A stretch of DNA of 64,000 bases from the NCBI RefSeq assembly GCF_000737335.2, contig NZ_JMCC02000015.1, positions 87,328-151,327 of the forward strand, written 5' to 3'. Below, in pieces: positions 16,509 through 25,876 of the stretch; the first letter of the stretch is position 1, and each line of letters starts with the position of its first letter. Source of the stretch: Enhygromyxa salina. GTDB taxonomy: Bacteria > Myxococcota_A > Polyangia > Nannocystales > Nannocystaceae. Below the pieces are notes generated by a model. That model searched no databases, was not told where the DNA came from, and worked only from the letters and a program-made list of their open reading frames with translations. Both the position numbers and the translations under genes were made by a program.

Positions 16509-19500
16509 ATGATGCCCCTCGACGCGATCCGCGTGACGGAGACGCTGAGCGAGTCATCGCGCAGCGTCGTCGTGCGCGGCGTCGACGAAGATGGTCGCGC
16601 GGTCGTCATCAAGCGACCGCACGCGGCGCTGCCACTCGCGGAATGTCGCCCGCGCTTTCTCAATGAGCGGATGATCTACGAGCAGGTCGAGTCGTCGCGT
16701 GCGCTGCGGCTGCGCTCGTTCATCGACCAGGGTGACGAGCTCGCCCTCGTCTTCGATGATCCGGGCTGTCGTTCGCTCCCGGCCCACGCGCGGCAGCGTC
16801 CGCTCAGCGTACTCGACACCCTCGAGGTCACGCTTGGCATCCTCGACGCGCTGGTCGGGCTGCACCGCGCCCATGTCGTTCACCGAGACGTCAAGCCCGA
16901 CAACGTGTTGGTCGACGCCTCGCTCTCGCGGATCTTGTTGATCGACTTCGGCATCGCGTCGGTCGTCGAGCGGGCCACGGGCATCGCCAGCAAGCGCGGG
17001 CGGCTGGAGGGCACCCTCGAATTCATCGCGCCCGAGCTCACGGGCCGGGTCAACCGCGGCGCCGACTATCGCAGCGACTATTACTGCCTCGGCGCGACCA
17101 TGTATTGGATGCTCGCCGGCGAGTCCCCGTTTGGTCGGCTCGAGCTGTCCGAGCTCGTTCACGCCCACATCGCGCGGGTGCCCGAGCGACTCGACGTCCG
17201 CAATCCAGCGATTCCACGGCCCGTCGCCAGCATTGTCGCCAAGCTGCTGGCCAAGTCACCGGACGAGCGCTACCAGGGCGCGTTTGGTCTGCGCCGCGAC
17301 CTCGAGCGCTGCATGGAAGCGCTCGCGCGCGATGAACCACTCCATGATTTCGCGCTCGCGGTGCTCGACCCTTCGGAGCGGCTCACGCTGACGCGCCGGG
17401 CCTACGGGCGCTCGCGCGAGCTCGACGCGCTGGAGTCCGCGCGTGAGCGGAGCCGCAGCTCGCCGCAGTTGGTCGTGGTCTCGGGCCCTGCTGGCTGTGG
17501 CAGGACCACGCTCGTAGAGGAGTTTCGCGCCAGCGTCGAGGCGTCGGGCGAGCAGGTTCAGTTCATGCAGCACAAGCTCGAGGCCGCGCGCGGCGAGCCG
17601 ATGGCGGCGATCAAGAACACGCTGTCGAGGCTGCTGCGCCGCTACGAGCGTGGCCCGGCCAGCTTGCGCGACGCGGTGCACCAACGCCTCCACACGCAGC
17701 TCGACGAGACCGGCGCGGCGCTGGCCGAGGTGCTGCCGGAGCTCGGGCTGATCTTGGGCCCGCGGCCCGAGCTCCCCGTCGTCGACCCGGGGGCAGCGCG
17801 CACCCGATTCTGGGCCAGCGTCGGGCGCTACGCCAGCGCGCTGCTGCTACCCGACCACGAGTACATCCTGTTCATCGATGATCTGCAGTGGGCCGACGAA
17901 GCCAGCCGGCATCTGGTCGAACACTTGCTCGCCGGTGACCAGCGCGTGCTCGTGATCGTCACCGTGCCCGACGATGACGCCGGCCTCGACGAGGTCCACG
18001 CGTGGCTGCACAACCTGCCAGGCACCCGCCAAACCCTCGAGCTCGGCCCGCTCGGCGAGGGGTCGCTGCGCGAGTGGGCCCAGGCGCTGCTCGGCGACGC
18101 AGCCGAGGCGTCCGCGTTCGCCCAGCTGTTGCTCGAGCGGACCCGCGGGATCCCATTGTTCGTCGAGCAGACTGTCGTCGCGCTCCACGACGCGGGCGCG
18201 ATCTCGATCGACCACGCGACCGGGTGCTGGACCGTCGACCTCACCCGCGCGCGCGCGCAGCAAGCCTCGGGCGACGTCGTCGAATTCCTGGTTGGGCGTC
18301 TGCGGGAGCTCCCGCCCAAAGCGCTGAACCTGCTCGGTCTCGCGGCGCACGTCGGCGTCCACTTTGATCTACCCACGCTCGCCAGCCTCGCCAACGTCAC
18401 CGAGGCCGATCTGGCGACGTCGCTCTACGAGGCGAGCGCCGCCGGGTTCCTGCTCGAGAACTACCGTGCCAGCGCCCCCACCTTCACCTTTGTCCATGAA
18501 CGGATCCGCCACGCGGCCGCGCACAGCTGCACCGAAGACCCCGCGCAGCTCCACCTCGCCCTGGCCCAACGGATGCTCGAGTCCGATCCCGCCACGCAGG
18601 ATCCCGAGATCATCCATGTGCTCGCCAGTCACGTCGCGAACACCTGCGAGCTGATCACAGACCCCGACGAGCGCCAGCGGTTCGCCGAGATGTGTATCCG
18701 CGCGGCCAAGCACGCGCGCGCGGCCGCGACCTTTGTCAACGCCGCGCTCCACTACGAGACCGCCACCCGCCTGCTCGACGACGACACCAGCCACGAGTTG
18801 CTGTTCGACTCGCTGCTGGCCCTCGCCGAGTGCCGCTTCATGGCCGGCGATACCAAGCGTGGCGCCCAGGCCTACCGAGCGCTCGACGAGCTCGCTCGCT
18901 CCCGCCTCGAGCGAGCGCGGGTGCTGCTCAGCCGCGAGCAGCTGCTCATGATCGGCGAGGACATCGAGTCCTGTCTGAACATCTTGGTCGAGGCCGCGGC
19001 CCTGTTCGAGCTGGACCTGCGCGGCGGCGGCTCGCCCGAGTGGGTCGGCGCGCTCATGCAGCGCGTGCTCGCCAGCCTCGCGCAACGCAGCTCCGCGTCG
19101 CTCATGGAGCTGCCCCTGATCCGCGCGCCCGAGCTCGAGGTCTTGCTCGCGCTGCTGCTGGCCGCGACCAAGCCAGCCTACGTGTCCGGGGATCTCGGCT
19201 TGATGACGGCGCTCACGCTGACGATCATCGAGACCTCGCTCGAGCACGGGTGCAGCGACGCGTCCGCGACGGCGTTCATGCAGCTCGCTTTGCTGTGCGC
19301 CTCGGCGCTCGAGGACTTCGATGCTGCCCGGCGTTACTCCGCGATCGCGTTCGCGCTGTTCGACCGGTTCCCTTCGAGCGTGCTGGGCAGCTTCGCCGCG
19401 ATGACCTACGCGGTGACCGTACAGCCCTGGATCGCGCCGGTTGGCCCGGACAATTCGGCGCTGCGCGAGCAGTTTCACGAGCTGCGCAACGCGGGGATGC

Positions 19501-22388
19501 TGACCGACGCCGGCTACGCGATCAACACGCTGTCCTCACTCGCGCTGCTGCTTGGGGCCCCGCTCGAGACCACGCTGCAAGACGCACGGCTGGGGGCGGG
19601 CTTCTCCGGCCAGACCGGCGCGAGGTCGATCGCCGTCGTGATGGCCACGGCCGCGGACGCCTGCTGTGCGCTGATGGACCACGAGCCTGGCGCGGGGCTG
19701 CGTGCGCGGGGCGAGGACGCCGCTGCGGTCGAGCTCCACCCCACAGACACCTACCAGTCTTGTCTGCACGCCGCGTTCGTGGCCTGGATGCTGCGCGACG
19801 ACGAAGCCCTCGCGCAGGCGATCGCGGCAGGCCGGCCCGCTCGAATCGCCGGCACCGGGCTGTTCTCGACCGGCCTGTTCGACGTGCTCGATTCGATGCT
19901 CGCGTGTGCCGGCTACGCCGATCTCGACGACGACCGCCGCCGCGAGCTCGCGGCCACGCTCGACGCACGCTTCGCTCAGCTCGCGCGCTGGGAGGCGAGC
20001 TCCCCCACCAACGCGGCGCCGCTTCGCTCGTTGCTCGCTGGTGCGTGGGCGCAGGCGCGCGGCCAGCTCGACGAGGCGTTCTCGCACTTCGACGCCGCAG
20101 CCAACGCCGCCGCCAACGCTGGGTGGGTGAGCATCGAGGCCCGCGCGAACGAGCACGCCGCCGACGTGCTCGTCGCCCGCGATCAACCCAAGCTCGCCGT
20201 CGGCTACTTCGAGCATGCCCGACGCTGCTACGCCCGCTGGGGAGCCAGGGCGGCGGTGCGGCGGCTCGGCGAAGGCCCCCTGTCGAATCGCGAGGCCCCC
20301 CGCACCAAGCCCGCGTCGTCGCACACCTCATCGAGCGACACCCAGCTCACCCTCGACATCAGCGCGCTGGTCAAGATGGCCGAGACGATGTCCAAAGTGA
20401 CAAGCGTCGAGGATGTCGTGATCGCGCTGCTCGACGGGACCGTGAAGAACGCGGGGGCCGATCGCGGCGTGCTGCTGCTCGATGACGAGGGCGGCCTGCA
20501 CGTCGCTGGTGTGTTCGAGCGCAACAGCAGCGGCGCGCGACACGTCGACGCGGTCCCGCTCGCCGATGCCAGCGACCAGCTCGCGGAGTCGCTGATCAAC
20601 GAGGCCGCCAGCGGCACCGAGCCGATCGTCGTGGATGACGGGCCGCTCGACGAGCGGGTCGCCCATGATCCTTGGGTCGTGGCGAGCCGCCCCCGCTCGC
20701 TGCTCGCGCTGCCGATCGTCAAGCAAGAGCGTCACGTCGGCGTGCTCTACCTCGAGAACAGCATGCTCAGCGCCGTGTTCTCTGCGCTCGACCTGCAGAT
20801 CCTGATGACGCTCGCGCGACAAGCCGCGATCGCCCTCGACAACGCGCGCTTGTTCGATGCCCTGCGCGAGCGCGAGGCCCGGTGGCGCTCACTCGTCGAC
20901 AACGCCCCCGACTTCATCGCGATCGTCGATCGTGACCACCGCTTCGAGTTCGTCAACCGCTTGGACCATGGCCTCGACGCCACGCACGTGCTCGGGATGA
21001 CCGCCGAGCAGTTTCTCGACCCGAGCCACGCCAACGTCACGCGCGCAGCGATCGACAGGGTCCTCGCCCACGGGACCCACGAGTTCTACGAGGCCCGGGT
21101 CTCGACGCCATCAGGGGTCCGGCACCTGTCGACCAGGCTTGGCCCGATCAAGCGTGGCGACGTCATTGACCGGGTCACGCTGATCACGGCCGACCGCACC
21201 CACCAACACCAACTCGAGGAGCAGCTTCGCCAAGCCCAAAAGATGCAGGCGATCGGGACCCTCGCTGGCGGTGTCGCCCACGACTTCAACAACTTGCTGA
21301 CCGTCGTGCTTGGCGCCTGCGAGCTCGCGATGATGCAGCTCGACGATCCCGGTGAGGTCGAGATCTCGCTGGTGGACATCCGCGACGCGGCCGAGCGCGC
21401 CGCGAACCTGACCCGGCAGCTGCTGGCCTTCAGCCGCCGCCAGGTGCTCAAGCCCAGGCGCGTCGATCTCAACGCCCTCGTCACCGACATCGCCAAGCTC
21501 TTGCGCCGCCTGATCGGCGAGAACATCGAGCTGCGACTCGAGCTAGCCACGACCGGCGCTTGGGTCCACGTCGATCCCAGCCAGCTCGAGCAAGTCCTGA
21601 TGAACCTCGTGGTCAACGCCCGCGACGCGATGCCCGACGGCGGCGCGCTGGCGGTCCGCACCCGCCGCTCGCAGATCGACGCCGGTGAGCCGCAAGCCCC
21701 GCACGCGGTCGAGCCTGGCACCTACGTGATCTTGGAGGTCGAAGACGACGGGCTCGGTATCGCCGCTGATCAGCTCGGGCGGATCTTCGAGCCCTTCTTC
21801 ACGACCAAGCCCGCCGGCTCCGGCACGGGCCTGGGGCTCTCGACCGTGCTCGGCATCGTCGAGCAGAGCGGGGGCAGCTTGTTCGTCGACAGCGAGCCAG
21901 GACGCGGCACCCAGTTTTGCATCTACCTGCCCTTCGGCGACGGGACCTCAGAGCAGCCAACGCTCGCCGTGCCAGCCCCGATCAACGAAGTCTCGAGCCG
22001 CAAGGTCATCCTCGTCGTCGAGGACGAGGCCACCGTTCGCAGCCTGACCGCGCGCATGCTCCGTGGCCTTGGCTACGAGGTCATGGTCGCGAGCAACGGC
22101 GACGAGGCCGAGGTCGTCGCCGCCCAGGCTGACGCGATTGATCTGCTGCTCGTCGACGTGGTCATGCCCGGCGCCAACGGCCGCGAGCTCGCCGATCGCA
22201 TCGTCAACCAATGGCCGAACATGAAGGTGCTCTACATGTCGGGCTATACGGATGACGCGATCGTGCGCCATGGCGTGCTCGATGGCACGCGGGCGTTCTT
22301 GCAAAAGCCCTTCTCACGCCAGTCGCTCGCCCACGCCATCGCCGCGGCGCTGCGCAACGCAACGCTCGAGCGCCAGCCCGAAGGCTGA
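16509..22388 (+). CDS. Hybrid Ser/Thr kinase, AAA-type ATPase, GAF, PAS, histidine kinase and receiver protein
   Basis: A 1959-residue signalling protein. Order: protein kinase 1-275 (VIKRPH Lys35, HRDVKPDN 125-132, DFGIA, GTLEFIAPE); AAA_16-type ATPase about 310-600, with Walker B FIDD at 455-458; helical TPR-like repeats about 650-1270; GAF 1287-1450; PAS 1458-1565; HisKA with phospho-His1591 (GGVAHDFNNLL); HATPase with N-box about 1698 and GTGLGLS; receiver 1832-1950 with phospho-Asp1883. The order matches the trifunctional kinases of cyanobacteria and myxobacteria. The P-loop reads GPAGCGRTT (326-334), with Arg in place of the Walker A Lys. The kinase lacks a clear glycine loop. The input signal is unknown. 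Confidence 0.95.
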   Translation: MMPLDAIRVTETLSESSRSVVVRGVDEDGRAVVIKRPHAALPLAECRPRFLNERMIYEQVESSRALRLRSFIDQGDELALVFDDPGCRSLPAHARQRPLSVLDTLEVTLGILDALVGLHRAHVVHRDVKPDNVLVDASLSRILLIDFGIASVVERATGIASKRGRLEGTLEFIAPELTGRVNRGADYRSDYYCLGATMYWMLAGESPFGRLELSELVHAHIARVPERLDVRNPAIPRPVASIVAKLLAKSPDERYQGAFGLRRDLERCMEALARDEPLHDFALAVLDPSERLTLTRRAYGRSRELDALESARERSRSSPQLVVVSGPAGCGRTTLVEEFRASVEASGEQVQFMQHKLEAARGEPMAAIKNTLSRLLRRYERGPASLRDAVHQRLHTQLDETGAALAEVLPELGLILGPRPELPVVDPGAARTRFWASVGRYASALLLPDHEYILFIDDLQWADEASRHLVEHLLAGDQRVLVIVTVPDDDAGLDEVHAWLHNLPGTRQTLELGPLGEGSLREWAQALLGDAAEASAFAQLLLERTRGIPLFVEQTVVALHDAGAISIDHATGCWTVDLTRARAQQASGDVVEFLVGRLRELPPKALNLLGLAAHVGVHFDLPTLASLANVTEADLATSLYEASAAGFLLENYRASAPTFTFVHERIRHAAAHSCTEDPAQLHLALAQRMLESDPATQDPEIIHVLASHVANTCELITDPDERQRFAEMCIRAAKHARAAATFVNAALHYETATRLLDDDTSHELLFDSLLALAECRFMAGDTKRGAQAYRALDELARSRLERARVLLSREQLLMIGEDIESCLNILVEAAALFELDLRGGGSPEWVGALMQRVLASLAQRSSASLMELPLIRAPELEVLLALLLAATKPAYVSGDLGLMTALTLTIIETSLEHGCSDASATAFMQLALLCASALEDFDAARRYSAIAFALFDRFPSSVLGSFAAMTYAVTVQPWIAPVGPDNSALREQFHELRNAGMLTDAGYAINTLSSLALLLGAPLETTLQDARLGAGFSGQTGARSIAVVMATAADACCALMDHEPGAGLRARGEDAAAVELHPTDTYQSCLHAAFVAWMLRDDEALAQAIAAGRPARIAGTGLFSTGLFDVLDSMLACAGYADLDDDRRRELAATLDARFAQLARWEASSPTNAAPLRSLLAGAWAQARGQLDEAFSHFDAAANAAANAGWVSIEARANEHAADVLVARDQPKLAVGYFEHARRCYARWGARAAVRRLGEGPLSNREAPRTKPASSHTSSSDTQLTLDISALVKMAETMSKVTSVEDVVIALLDGTVKNAGADRGVLLLDDEGGLHVAGVFERNSSGARHVDAVPLADASDQLAESLINEAASGTEPIVVDDGPLDERVAHDPWVVASRPRSLLALPIVKQERHVGVLYLENSMLSAVFSALDLQILMTLARQAAIALDNARLFDALREREARWRSLVDNAPDFIAIVDRDHRFEFVNRLDHGLDATHVLGMTAEQFLDPSHANVTRAAIDRVLAHGTHEFYEARVSTPSGVRHLSTRLGPIKRGDVIDRVTLITADRTHQHQLEEQLRQAQKMQAIGTLAGGVAHDFNNLLTVVLGACELAMMQLDDPGEVEISLVDIRDAAERAANLTRQLLAFSRRQVLKPRRVDLNALVTDIAKLLRRLIGENIELRLELATTGAWVHVDPSQLEQVLMNLVVNARDAMPDGGALAVRTRRSQIDAGEPQAPHAVEPGTYVILEVEDDGLGIAADQLGRIFEPFFTTKPAGSGTGLGLSTVLGIVEQSGGSLFVDSEPGRGTQFCIYLPFGDGTSEQPTLAVPAPINEVSSRKVILVVEDEATVRSLTARMLRGLGYEVMVASNGDEAEVVAAQADAIDLLLVDVVMPGANGRELADRIVNQWPNMKVLYMSGYTDDAIVRHGVLDGTRAFLQKPFSRQSLAHAIAAALRNATLERQPEG

Positions 22389-22516
22389 GAACCCGGTCGT
22401 GGGTCACTCGTCCACAGCTCGTGGGCCTCGAGACTGGCGAGCGCAGACGCCCAGGCTTGCTCGGTGTGGTCGGGCAAGAAGTGCACGCGACAGCCCTCCA
22501 CGTCGTCGATCTCCAT
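22244..22516 (-). CDS. Possible small protein overlapping the 3' end of the hybrid kinase gene
   Basis: A 90-codon frame with ATG at 22516 and a good Shine-Dalgarno (AGGAG, 7 bp upstream). The first 42 residues lie in the intergenic gap and look protein-like (MEIDDVEGCRVHFLPDH). The rest is antisense to the kinase receiver domain and has the biased composition of a shadow frame. It is either a real short gene running through the convergent end, or a truncated gene. It follows the lipoprotein gene on the same strand by about 27 bp. Function unknown. Confidence 0.35.
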   Translation of the reverse strand: MEIDDVEGCRVHFLPDHTEQAWASALASLEAHELWTSDPRPGSQPSGWRSSVALRSAAAMAWASDWREKGFCKNARVPSSTPWRTIASSV

Positions 22517-22542
22517 GTGCGAGCTCCTGTGCGAGTTCAGAG

Positions 22543-23370
22543 TCACTCGATCACAAACGACTCTTTGTACGTCAGCAGCTGGGCCCCGACCATGTCGCGG
22601 ATCCGCAGCTCCAACTGGTAGCGGCCAGGCCCCGGCACCGCCACGCTGCCCGTGATACGCCCGCCGCCGCTGCCCGCCTCGGCCTGGGGAAACCGAACAT
22701 CGTCATCCTCGGTCTGCCGATACACTTCATTGCCCTCCGCGTCGCGCACGGTCTTCGCAATCATCACGTGATGCTCGCGCAGCAACGCCTCGAGGCCCTC
22801 GAGCGCCAAGTCGTACGAGATGTTGGCGGGATCGAGCGGCGCCGTGATTGGCTTTCCCTTGGGACCGAGGTAGCGAAACTCGGCGACCCGCAGCGAGCCG
22901 GCTGCGGCCACGGCGGCCTGATCCACGAAGTCGCGCCACTGCGCGGCGTCGAACACGAAGCCCTCGAGCTTGCCGCCAACTGCGGTCACGCTCAGGCCCA
23001 GCTGCTCGCGCCCAAACCGAACCACATAGCGGCGCTCCACCCCACCCGCGACCGCGTGCTCGGACTCGAGCTCGAGCGACTCGACGGCGCCGAGCCACTC
23101 GAGCGTCGCGGTGATCACCTCGAGCTCGCTCGCGCCGCGCCGCCCGAGATCCCCCGCGAGCGTCGCGGTGCACTGCGCCCGCGCAGCCTGCAGATCCCCA
23201 GCCCGAAGGTTGGCGAGCAGATCTTGGGTCAGCTGATCCGTGGGGTCGTCCTGCGCAGCCGCGGGCGCGTGGGTTGGGCCGCCCCGCTCACACGCGGCAA
23301 CGTTGAGCAGGCTCAGCAGGCTCAGCCCAAGCACCAGGGCGAGCCACGGCGATGCGATCCCCCGCGACAT
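22543..23370 (-). CDS. Lipoprotein with DUF3887-like N-terminal domain
   Basis: About 275 residues. Signal peptide with lipobox LNVAAC (Cys27), then a cystatin-like DUF3887-type region (LLANLRAGDLQAARAQ to LGLSVTAVGGKLEGF, about 45-145). A C-terminal beta-rich domain (160-275) ends in GRYQLELRIRDMVGAQ, resembling a bacterial Ig-like fold. No catalytic motif. The ATG at 23370 overlaps the stop of the upstream monooxygenase gene by 1 bp, so the two are probably co-transcribed, an odd pairing of a CoA-aromatic enzyme with an envelope lipoprotein. Confidence 0.8.
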   Translation of the reverse strand: MSRGIASPWLALVLGLSLLSLLNVAACERGGPTHAPAAAQDDPTDQLTQDLLANLRAGDLQAARAQCTATLAGDLGRRGASELEVITATLEWLGAVESLELESEHAVAGGVERRYVVRFGREQLGLSVTAVGGKLEGFVFDAAQWRDFVDQAAVAAAGSLRVAEFRYLGPKGKPITAPLDPANISYDLALEGLEALLREHHVMIAKTVRDAEGNEVYRQTEDDDVRFPQAEAGSGGGRITGSVAVPGPGRYQLELRIRDMVGAQLLTYKESFVIE

Positions 23371-25679
23371 CACTTGTCCGGCCCGTGTCCATGCTGCGCC
23401 GCGACCAGATCCGCCGACGACATCCCAGCCCGATATTGCTCCGCCCACGGCACGTTGCGGTGCCAGCCCTGCTCCGCCGCCGCGTGCAAGGTCAAGTACG
23501 GGTCATACAAGTGCGGCCGAGCCAGCGCGCACAGATCCGCGCGGCCCGAGACGATGATCGTATTGATGTGATCCCAGCCCTGAATGTTGCCAACCGCCAT
23601 GGTTGCGACCGTGCGCAGCTCGTTGCGGATCCGATCCGAGAACGGCGTCTGAAACATGCGCCCGTAGACTGGCTTGGCGCCCGGGTGGGTTTGACCGGCC
23701 GACACGTCGATCAGGTCACAGCCGTGCTCGTGGAACATGCGGGCGACCGTGACGGCGTCGGAATCGGACAGGCCCTCGGGCGACCAGTCGGTGGCCGAGA
23801 TCCGCACGGACATCGGCTTGGTGCTGGGCCAGACCTCGCGGCACGCGTCGAACACCTCGAGCGGAAACCGCATACGACCGGCGAGCTTGCCCCCGTACTC
23901 GTCGGCGCGCGTGTTTGTCAGCGGCGAGATGAAGCTAGACAGCAAGTAGCCGTGGGCTGCGTGGATCTCGATCAGGTCAAACCCAGCCGCGAGCGCGTGC
24001 TTGGCCGCGCGCACGAACTGCTCGCGGATCTCGACCATGTCGGCCCGGGTCAGCTCGCGCGGGGTCTGGGAGCTGTCGTTCCACGGGATCGGCGAGGGCG
24101 CGACGAGCTCCCACGCCTGCTCGGGCGGCAGCGGACGCCCGCCCTTGGCCAGCACCTCTGTCGCCCCCTTGCGGCCCGCGTGGGCCAGCTGAATGCCGAT
24201 CTTCGCCCGGCTGTACTCGTGCACGTAGTTCACGACGCGCTTCCAGCCGTCGCTTTGCTCCTGCGTCCACAAGCCCGTGCACCCGGGGCTGATCCGGGCT
24301 TCGGCGGAGACGTCGGTCATCTCGCACATCACCAACCCCGCGCCCCCGGTGGCCCGGCTGCCAATGTGAACGAGGTGCCAATCGTTGGGCACGCCGTCGC
24401 GCGCGGAATACATGCACATGGGGCTGACCACGACGCGATTGTCGAGGGTCATGTCCTTGAGCGTGAACTTGTGAAACATCGGCGGGGGGACCGGCTCGGT
24501 GTCCGCGACCGGCTCGCCAACGTGGGCCGAGAACCACCGATCCAAGCCGTCGACGTAGGCCGAGTCGCGGATCCGCAGGTTCTCGTGGGTGACCCGCTTC
24601 GAGCGCGTCATCATGCTGACGACGAACTGCTCGGGCTCGAAGTGCTTGTAGCGCGAGATGTCCTCGAACCACTTTTGGCTGACCGACGCGGCCCGCTGCA
24701 GCTTCGAGACATCCAGCCGCCGGCCCCGCTCATAGGCGATCAACGAGTCTTCGGCGCCGCGGGTGGGGTCCTCGGTCAGGGCGGCGACCAAGTGAATCGC
24801 GTCTTCCATCGCGAGCTTGGTGCCGGACCCGATCGAGAAGTGTGCGGTGTGGGCTGCGTCGCCGATCAACACCGTGTTGCCGTGATGCCACTGCGCGCAC
24901 GAGAGCGTGGGAAACGACAGCCAGCGCGAGCGGTTGCCAAGCAGCTTGGCGCCGCCGAGCTCTTCGGCGAACAGCTGCTCGCAGTAGGCGATGCTCTGGG
25001 CTTCAGTGGCCTCGTGGAGCCCAGCGTTTCGCCAGGTCCGATCATCGCACTCGACGATGAAGGTGCTGGTGTCGACGTCAAACCGATACGCGTGAACTTG
25101 GAACAGCCCGTGCTCGTTCTCGCGGATCAAGAACGTGAAGGTGTCCCACAGCTTGTCGCTGCCCAGCCAGATGAACTTCGCGGTGCCCGGGACAATCGTG
25201 GTCTTGAAGGTGTCCTCGTAGCGGGCGCGGACCCTGGAGTTGATCCCATCCGCGGCGACGACCAGCGCGCAGTCGTCAAACCGGCTCATGTCGTCGTCGA
25301 TCTCGGTGTCGTACTCGATCGTGACGCCAAGCTCCTCTGCGCGCGCGGCCAAGATCTCGAGCAGCTTGACCCGGCGGATCCCCGCGAAGTCGTGGCCGCC
25401 CGAGTTGATCACGCGACCCTTGAAGTGGACATCGATCGCCTCCCACCGGGCGAACGCGTCGCGGATCGCGTTGAAGCTCTCGGCGTCGGCGTCGGCGAAG
25501 TGGCCCATGGTCTCCTCCGAGAACACGACCCCCCAGCCCCAGGTGACCCCACGCGGGTTCTTTTCGACCACGGTGATCTGCGCGGCGGGGTGGGCCTTCT
25601 TGAGCAGGATCGCGCTGTAGAGCCCCGCGGGTCCCGCTCCAATGATGCCGACTTTCGGGGGATCAGACGCTTCACTCAT
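23370..25679 (-). CDS. Fused FAD monooxygenase and NADH:flavin oxidoreductase (anthraniloyl-/salicylyl-CoA hydroxylase type)
   Basis: A 769-residue two-domain flavoenzyme. Residues 1-380 are a FAD-dependent hydroxylase (Rossmann IIGAGPAGLYSAILLKK at 10-26, GDAAHTAHFSIGSG in the second FAD motif). Residues 395-769 are an old-yellow-enzyme-type barrel (FTLKDMTLDNRVVVSPMC, RGGAGLV-like core, SAGQTHPGAKPVYGR). The same fusion is known in 2-aminobenzoyl-CoA monooxygenase/reductase and in salicylyl-CoA 5-hydroxylases, which act on aryl-CoA thioesters. The substrate here is inferred from architecture only; no CoA ligase or ring-cleavage genes are adjacent. Confidence 0.9.
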   Translation of the reverse strand: MSEASDPPKVGIIGAGPAGLYSAILLKKAHPAAQITVVEKNPRGVTWGWGVVFSEETMGHFADADAESFNAIRDAFARWEAIDVHFKGRVINSGGHDFAGIRRVKLLEILAARAEELGVTIEYDTEIDDDMSRFDDCALVVAADGINSRVRARYEDTFKTTIVPGTAKFIWLGSDKLWDTFTFLIRENEHGLFQVHAYRFDVDTSTFIVECDDRTWRNAGLHEATEAQSIAYCEQLFAEELGGAKLLGNRSRWLSFPTLSCAQWHHGNTVLIGDAAHTAHFSIGSGTKLAMEDAIHLVAALTEDPTRGAEDSLIAYERGRRLDVSKLQRAASVSQKWFEDISRYKHFEPEQFVVSMMTRSKRVTHENLRIRDSAYVDGLDRWFSAHVGEPVADTEPVPPPMFHKFTLKDMTLDNRVVVSPMCMYSARDGVPNDWHLVHIGSRATGGAGLVMCEMTDVSAEARISPGCTGLWTQEQSDGWKRVVNYVHEYSRAKIGIQLAHAGRKGATEVLAKGGRPLPPEQAWELVAPSPIPWNDSSQTPRELTRADMVEIREQFVRAAKHALAAGFDLIEIHAAHGYLLSSFISPLTNTRADEYGGKLAGRMRFPLEVFDACREVWPSTKPMSVRISATDWSPEGLSDSDAVTVARMFHEHGCDLIDVSAGQTHPGAKPVYGRMFQTPFSDRIRNELRTVATMAVGNIQGWDHINTIIVSGRADLCALARPHLYDPYLTLHAAAEQGWHRNVPWAEQYRAGMSSADLVAAQHGHGPDK

Positions 25680-25773
25680 CGTCGCGCAGTCTGCCACGAG
25701 CCAGCGGTGATTCGGCGAGCAAATTTGGTTTGCGCGAGCGCGACACGGCGATCGTGTCAGTTGGCTCACGGGT

Positions 25774-25818
25774 ATTGTCAGCTCGGGCGAGGGCTTCTCG
25801 CCGGCTCGCGGACACGCC
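25774..25818. repeat. CGGGCGAG-hairpin repeat, upstream of the spermidine-synthase-like gene
   Basis: Contains TCAGCTCGGGCGAGGGCT and CTTCTCGCCGGCTCGCGGAC, a near-identical copy of 57271-57313. Arms CGGGCGAG and CTCGCCGG leave a 5-nt loop. It lies about 60 bp before the ATG at 25877, between two divergent genes. Confidence 0.75.
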
Positions 25819-25876
25819 CGACAGGTCGTCGCGTTCGTCATCGGGCCGCGATCGAACCCCTGGTAAGCTCGCGCCG

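Noticed and set aside
13678..16557. Open frame of about 960 codons on the minus strand
   Set aside because: It is antisense to the permease and VWA-like genes, rich in Arg, His, Gln and Ala, has no domain, and is explained by high GC that removes stops.
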